64,000 bases of DNA from Actinomycetota bacterium. GTDB taxonomy: Bacteria; Actinomycetota; Acidimicrobiia; Acidimicrobiales; Poriferisodalaceae. The stretch lies in NCBI GenBank assembly GCA_014238065.1, contig JABABU010000031.1:1-64000 (forward strand). Direction: 5' to 3'. Below are positions 60,847-64,000 of the stretch, piece by piece; within the stretch, counting starts at the first letter, position 1; each line of letters begins with the position of its first letter. The notes beneath the pieces were generated by a model. That model searched no databases and was not told the DNA's origin. It was given only the letters and a program-made list of their open reading frames with translations. The translations under genes were made by a program, and so were the position numbers.

Positions 60847-61767
60847 GTGACAGCAGTTCGAGATTGGAGTGATGTGATCAGGCCGAGGAACCACGTGGAG
60901 TGGGGGAATCTCGCCTTGGTGTGCGCGGTCTACTTTGCGTGGCTCGGATCACTAGCACTCAACTCGGTGCTGCACTGGGGACCAAGCGCTGCAGCCATCG
61001 GGATCGCCATCGCCTGGCACGGCTCGTTACAACACGAGCTGCTCCACGGTCATCCGTTCGGCTCCCAGACGGTGAACAACCTTCTCGCGCACCCGCCGCT
61101 GGCGATTCGTCTGCCGTTTTTCGTATATCGCCGCGACCATCTCCGTCACCACGACACACAGTGGCTCACCGACCCAGAGACCGACACGGAAAGCTTCTAC
61201 GTGACAGCTGAGACCTGGAGTCGGCTCGGTCCGTTCGGTCGAGCCGCGGCTCGCTTTCACCACACACTTCTCGGGCGGGTGCTCATCGGACCAGCTGTGG
61301 TGTTCGTGCGGTTTGCGCGAGCTCAACTACGCGAATTGCGATCGGGAGATGCCGACGCGCTCCGTTGTTGGATGTGCCACATTCCTTCAGTCGCTGCCGT
61401 GCTCTTCGTCGCCCTCCAACTCTTCGGCGTCGAATGGTGGGTCTATGCCACTGCCGTGTACATCGGGCACAGCATCATGCTCGTGCGATCGTTCCTCGAG
61501 CATCGCTGGACGGAGGGGGCCACTACCAGATGCGCGATGGTGCACAGCGGGCCCTTCTTCAGCCTGCTCTTTCTGAACAACAACCTCCATGACGCCCATC
61601 ACATGCGTCCGGAAGTGCCTTGGTATCGCCTTCCAGCGGTGGCAGCCGAGCTCGGATCCGACGATCGGTCGATGGCCGGCGCCGGCCTGTATCGCAGCTA
61701 TGCATCAGTGCTTCGTCGGCATGCACTCACGCCGTTCGACGAACCGCTTCATCCGCTCGAGCGCTGA
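60847..61767 (+). CDS. Membrane fatty acid desaturase/hydroxylase family protein
   Basis: 306 residues, GTG start. Histidine boxes for the di-iron centre: HGSLQHELLHGH (about 60-70), RDHLRHHDTQW (about 97-107) and NNLHDAHHMRP (about 240-250). Four hydrophobic segments frame them. The order H-x4-H, H-x2-HH, H-x2-HH resembles acyl-lipid desaturases and carotenoid ketolase-like enzymes. It would need electrons from a ferredoxin or other donor. Divergent from the XRE regulator across 141 bases, so regulation by it is likely. Overlaps the MFS gene's 3' end by 41 bases. Confidence 0.9.
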   Translation: MTAVRDWSDVIRPRNHVEWGNLALVCAVYFAWLGSLALNSVLHWGPSAAAIGIAIAWHGSLQHELLHGHPFGSQTVNNLLAHPPLAIRLPFFVYRRDHLRHHDTQWLTDPETDTESFYVTAETWSRLGPFGRAAARFHHTLLGRVLIGPAVVFVRFARAQLRELRSGDADALRCWMCHIPSVAAVLFVALQLFGVEWWVYATAVYIGHSIMLVRSFLEHRWTEGATTRCAMVHSGPFFSLLFLNNNLHDAHHMRPEVPWYRLPAVAAELGSDDRSMAGAGLYRSYASVLRRHALTPFDEPLHPLER

Positions 61768-62941
61768 CAGGGCGCGAACCCCGACTGGTCGGTGACACGA
61801 TCGCCGCTGTTGCGACCAGGCCGAGCATCAGAGCCGCGCCCCATGCGACGCCGTAGGTGTTCCATCGGTCGACCGACCAACCTGCCACCGGCGCTCCGGC
61901 AGCAAGTCCGGCGAGAAACCCGAAGATGACTACGCCTGACGCACGTCCTGCCGAGTCCGGTTCGACGCCATTCACCACTCGAAGCATGGCAACACCGTTC
62001 CATGCCGAGACGCTGAATGCCCCGGCTATGGCCGCCGGCCACAGGATCCAGCCTCCGACGGTGGTCGCCGTCGCGAGCATCAGTGCGGTCAGCGAAGCTC
62101 CGAGGCCCATCGCTACGAGCGGGGCAACGGTTGCCCCACGAATCTCGGCGAATCGACTGATCCAAATCCGCGTGCCGATGGCCAACAATCCGGTGAGGGC
62201 CGCGACCAGACCGGCCACGGCTGTCGAGTAACCGAGTTCTTCGTGTGCGAACAGTGGGATGAAACGGTTGATCATTCCGCCGGCCATGCCCATGGCGGCC
62301 GCGTAGATCGCAACGGTGATGACCATCGGGCCGAGTGGTGTCGACGAGCGCGATGCCGCCTTGGACCCCGGTGAAGGACGTGACTTGGCCTCGTCGAGGA
62401 CAGTGGCCGCGAGCACGGTTAGCGCAATCGCCACGAAGCTGTACCCGCCCATCGCCCAACGCCAACCGAAGCCGTTCGCCGCAAGTGGAAGGGTGGCACC
62501 GGAGAGGAAGACCGACACCTGCACTCCGCTCTGCTTGATGCCAAGGACCGTGCCGCGTCGTCCCTCGGGCAACCGTTCGACGATGAGCTTGTTGGTCGCA
62601 GGATTACCCCACCCTTGCGGGGCTCCTGCCACAACCGATCCGACAAGGAGAGCGGGGTATGACTGCGCTACTGCGACCATCGCGAGTCCAACAGCGCTGA
62701 CCAGCAGCAGCGCGATGATCGAGCGGCGCGCTCCCATGCGATCGGTAACCCGGCCGAGCCATGGCGCGAGCGCAGCCCCTGCAGCGGTGTTGACAGCGAG
62801 AAGGATGCCGATCTCGCTCCGCGTGATGTCGAACTCTTCGATGATGTCGGCAGCCAGCACCGACAAGCCGAACAAGGCAAGACTCGACGCGGCCATGGTG
62901 CCAACCAGGACCGTGAGGAGCCCGATGTTCGCCGTCCGCAC
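61727..62941 (-). CDS. MFS transporter
   Basis: 404 residues, GTG start, with twelve hydrophobic helices. The MFS loop motif between helices 2 and 3 reads GRVTDRMGARRSI, and an ETPxG-like SGVQVSV segment occurs in helix 5 region. Function as a solute or drug transporter in the cytoplasmic membrane; direction and substrate unknown. Convergent overlap with the desaturase at the 3' end and divergent from the GhrA-like gene. Confidence 0.9.
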   Translation of the reverse strand: MRTANIGLLTVLVGTMAASSLALFGLSVLAADIIEEFDITRSEIGILLAVNTAAGAALAPWLGRVTDRMGARRSIIALLLVSAVGLAMVAVAQSYPALLVGSVVAGAPQGWGNPATNKLIVERLPEGRRGTVLGIKQSGVQVSVFLSGATLPLAANGFGWRWAMGGYSFVAIALTVLAATVLDEAKSRPSPGSKAASRSSTPLGPMVITVAIYAAAMGMAGGMINRFIPLFAHEELGYSTAVAGLVAALTGLLAIGTRIWISRFAEIRGATVAPLVAMGLGASLTALMLATATTVGGWILWPAAIAGAFSVSAWNGVAMLRVVNGVEPDSAGRASGVVIFGFLAGLAAGAPVAGWSVDRWNTYGVAWGAALMLGLVATAAIVSPTSRGSRPVSARADEAVRRTA

Positions 62942-62996
62942 ACGCGTAGGCTACTCACCTACGATCCGCCGGCGACCGTCGAAGGGGTGAGTACCC

Positions 62997-63914
62997 GTGG
63001 CCGTACTACTGCATCCGGAGCAGGACCACGAAGAGTGGCGTGATGCGTTCCGTCGCGAGCTTCCCGAGGTTGAGTTTCGGTTCTTTGACGAGATCGACGA
63101 TCGCTCCAAGATCGAATACGCGGTCGTTTCACGACACGGTGGCGAGCTCGGCGAGCTCCCGAACTTGGAAGCAATCCTCGCCATGGGAGCCGGCGTCGAG
63201 CAGTTCACAGGGCCCGGCTTGCCCGAGGTGCCAGTCGTGCGGCTCGTCGATCAGGGCATGTCCGACGAGATGGCGACGTACGCGTTGAGCTGGGTCGCGC
63301 ACTTCCAGCGAAGGCACGATGCATTTATCGAGCTCCAGGCCGCGGGTCAGTGGGTGCCGCTTCCGTACACCCCCGCCGCCGATTATCCGGTGGGGATCCT
63401 CGGTATGGGCAACATCGGCCGCACCGTCGCCGAGCTGTTCGCCAAGGCCGGTTATCCGGTACACGCGTGGACGCGAGGCGGGGGAGCGGACGACTGGGTC
63501 ACTCATTTCGCCGGGCCCGACGAACTCGATGGCTTCCTGGGTTCGGTCAAGGCCGTGGTCAACGTCTTGCCTTCGACGAACTCGACCGCCGGTCTCATGG
63601 ACCGGGCTCGCTTTTCAGCAATGGACGACGACGCGATCTTCCTCAACATGGGGCGAGGAGCGACGGTGGCGGAGGCCGATCTGGTCGCTGCCATCGATGC
63701 GGCAGAGTTGCGTCATGCCGTACTCGACGTAACTGCTGTTGAGCCGCTGCCGGCGAGTTCACCTCTGTGGTCGCATCCGAAAATCACCATCACGCCACAC
63801 GTCGCGGGGTACACGCTGATTCCGTCGGCATCGAAGGTCATCGCTGCCAACATTCGCCGTCTGATGAACGGTGAGCAGCCATTCCCGCTGTACGAGCGTG
63901 ATCGGGACTACTGA
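62997..63914 (+). CDS. D-2-hydroxyacid dehydrogenase, glyoxylate/hydroxypyruvate reductase A-like
   Basis: 305 residues, GTG start. Nucleotide motif VGILGMGNIGRTVAELFAKAGYPVHAWTR (130-160), with Arg after strand 2 favouring NADP(H). Catalytic residues: Arg in VVRLVDQGM region, Glu in VTAVEPLPASSPLW (about 258) and His in ITPHVAGYT (about 275). The length and SPLW...TPHVA match the GhrA subfamily, which reduces glyoxylate and hydroxypyruvate. In this window it may serve glyoxylate made by the ethylmalonyl-CoA pathway or used by the AGXT2-like aminotransferase (inference). Confidence 0.9.
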   Translation: MAVLLHPEQDHEEWRDAFRRELPEVEFRFFDEIDDRSKIEYAVVSRHGGELGELPNLEAILAMGAGVEQFTGPGLPEVPVVRLVDQGMSDEMATYALSWVAHFQRRHDAFIELQAAGQWVPLPYTPAADYPVGILGMGNIGRTVAELFAKAGYPVHAWTRGGGADDWVTHFAGPDELDGFLGSVKAVVNVLPSTNSTAGLMDRARFSAMDDDAIFLNMGRGATVAEADLVAAIDAAELRHAVLDVTAVEPLPASSPLWSHPKITITPHVAGYTLIPSASKVIAANIRRLMNGEQPFPLYERDRDY

Positions 63915-64000
63915 CCCACGGCAGCAGACTTTCCCCAAGATTTCGTAGGTCACCCACTCCGCGAGTCGGTTCCCGAGGTGATTCGGGCGGCGATCAGCGG

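Noticed and set aside
1..64000. CRISPR arrays, insertion sequences, prophage or secondary-metabolite clusters
   Set aside because: No regularly spaced repeats, transposase, phage structural gene, or PKS/NRPS modules were found on either strand.

Overview
The window reads as a chromosomal segment of a high-GC actinomycete, most likely class Acidimicrobiia (Ilumatobacter-like, often marine). This is inferred from gene content: three proteins of F420/flavin families (one DUF385-type, two luciferase-like), two acyl-CoA dehydrogenases, a YkuD L,D-transpeptidase preceded by GYW...FGDA repeats, many GTG/TTG starts, and very tight convergent gene pairs. No phage, IS element, CRISPR array or rRNA is visible. 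The only RNA gene seen is tRNA-Leu(UAA) at 52-138.

Layout. 1-2.6 kb: the tRNA, a frameshifted FG-GAP-like pseudogene, a CMP/dCMP-type deaminase and a small protein with two helix-turn-helix modules; this is the only patch that looks like old mobile or decaying DNA. 2.6-13.7 kb: catabolic enzymes (alpha/beta hydrolase, Gfo/Idh/MocA, S9 peptidase, D-aminoacylase-like amidohydrolase, DUF385 reductase, acyl-CoA dehydrogenase, class III aminotransferase), then the L,D-transpeptidase and a nuclease-like DUF protein. 13.7-23.5 kb: sulfite-oxidase-like molybdoenzyme, two overlapping alpha/beta hydrolases (the second without nucleophile), subtilase, histidine phosphatase plus luciferase-like oxidoreductase, M18 aminopeptidase, rhomboid protease and Fe-type superoxide dismutase. 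23.5-26.6 kb: a five-gene minus-strand operon (luciferase-like oxidoreductase, Zn alcohol dehydrogenase, PASTA-like protein, DUF4262, small acidic protein). 26.7-44.2 kb: VOC protein, two c-di-GMP enzymes, class I fumarase, ABC-F ATPase, UvrD-type helicase, a probable methylsuccinyl-CoA dehydrogenase and MaoC hydratase (both expected in the ethylmalonyl-CoA pathway), and MutY. 44.2-46.2 kb: a two-gene selenoprotein operon. 46.6-64 kb: MBL hydrolase, flavin reductase, MauE-like protein, divergent FtsH-like AAA protease, oligopeptidase B, gamma carbonic anhydrase-like protein, heterodimeric ABC exporter, nuclease-like protein, a solitary sufB, XRE regulator, fatty acid desaturase, MFS transporter and a GhrA-like dehydrogenase.

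The most striking find is at 44206-44721 (minus). Two open frames, in the same reading frame and separated by one TGA, join into a 171-residue protein in which the TGA falls exactly at the U of a U-G-S-C motif. An 8-bp perfect hairpin with a GUG loop sits at +15 to +33 from the TGA, the position expected of a bacterial SECIS. An ordinary gene finder would split or truncate this gene. The adjacent upstream gene (44773-46230) couples a thioredoxin-like CPTC domain to a large uncharacterised domain and is a plausible redox partner.

A second theme is regulation. A 17-bp site (TTGTrTTGACGCAACAA) occurs in front of the XRE regulator near 60.7 kb and, 16/17 identical, between the divergent acyl-CoA dehydrogenase and aminotransferase near 10 kb, suggesting one small fatty acid/amino acid regulon. 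Several proteins lack a key catalytic residue (alpha/beta hydrolase GRGLG, subtilase without the oxyanion Asn, carbonic anhydrase-like protein with Glu for a zinc His).
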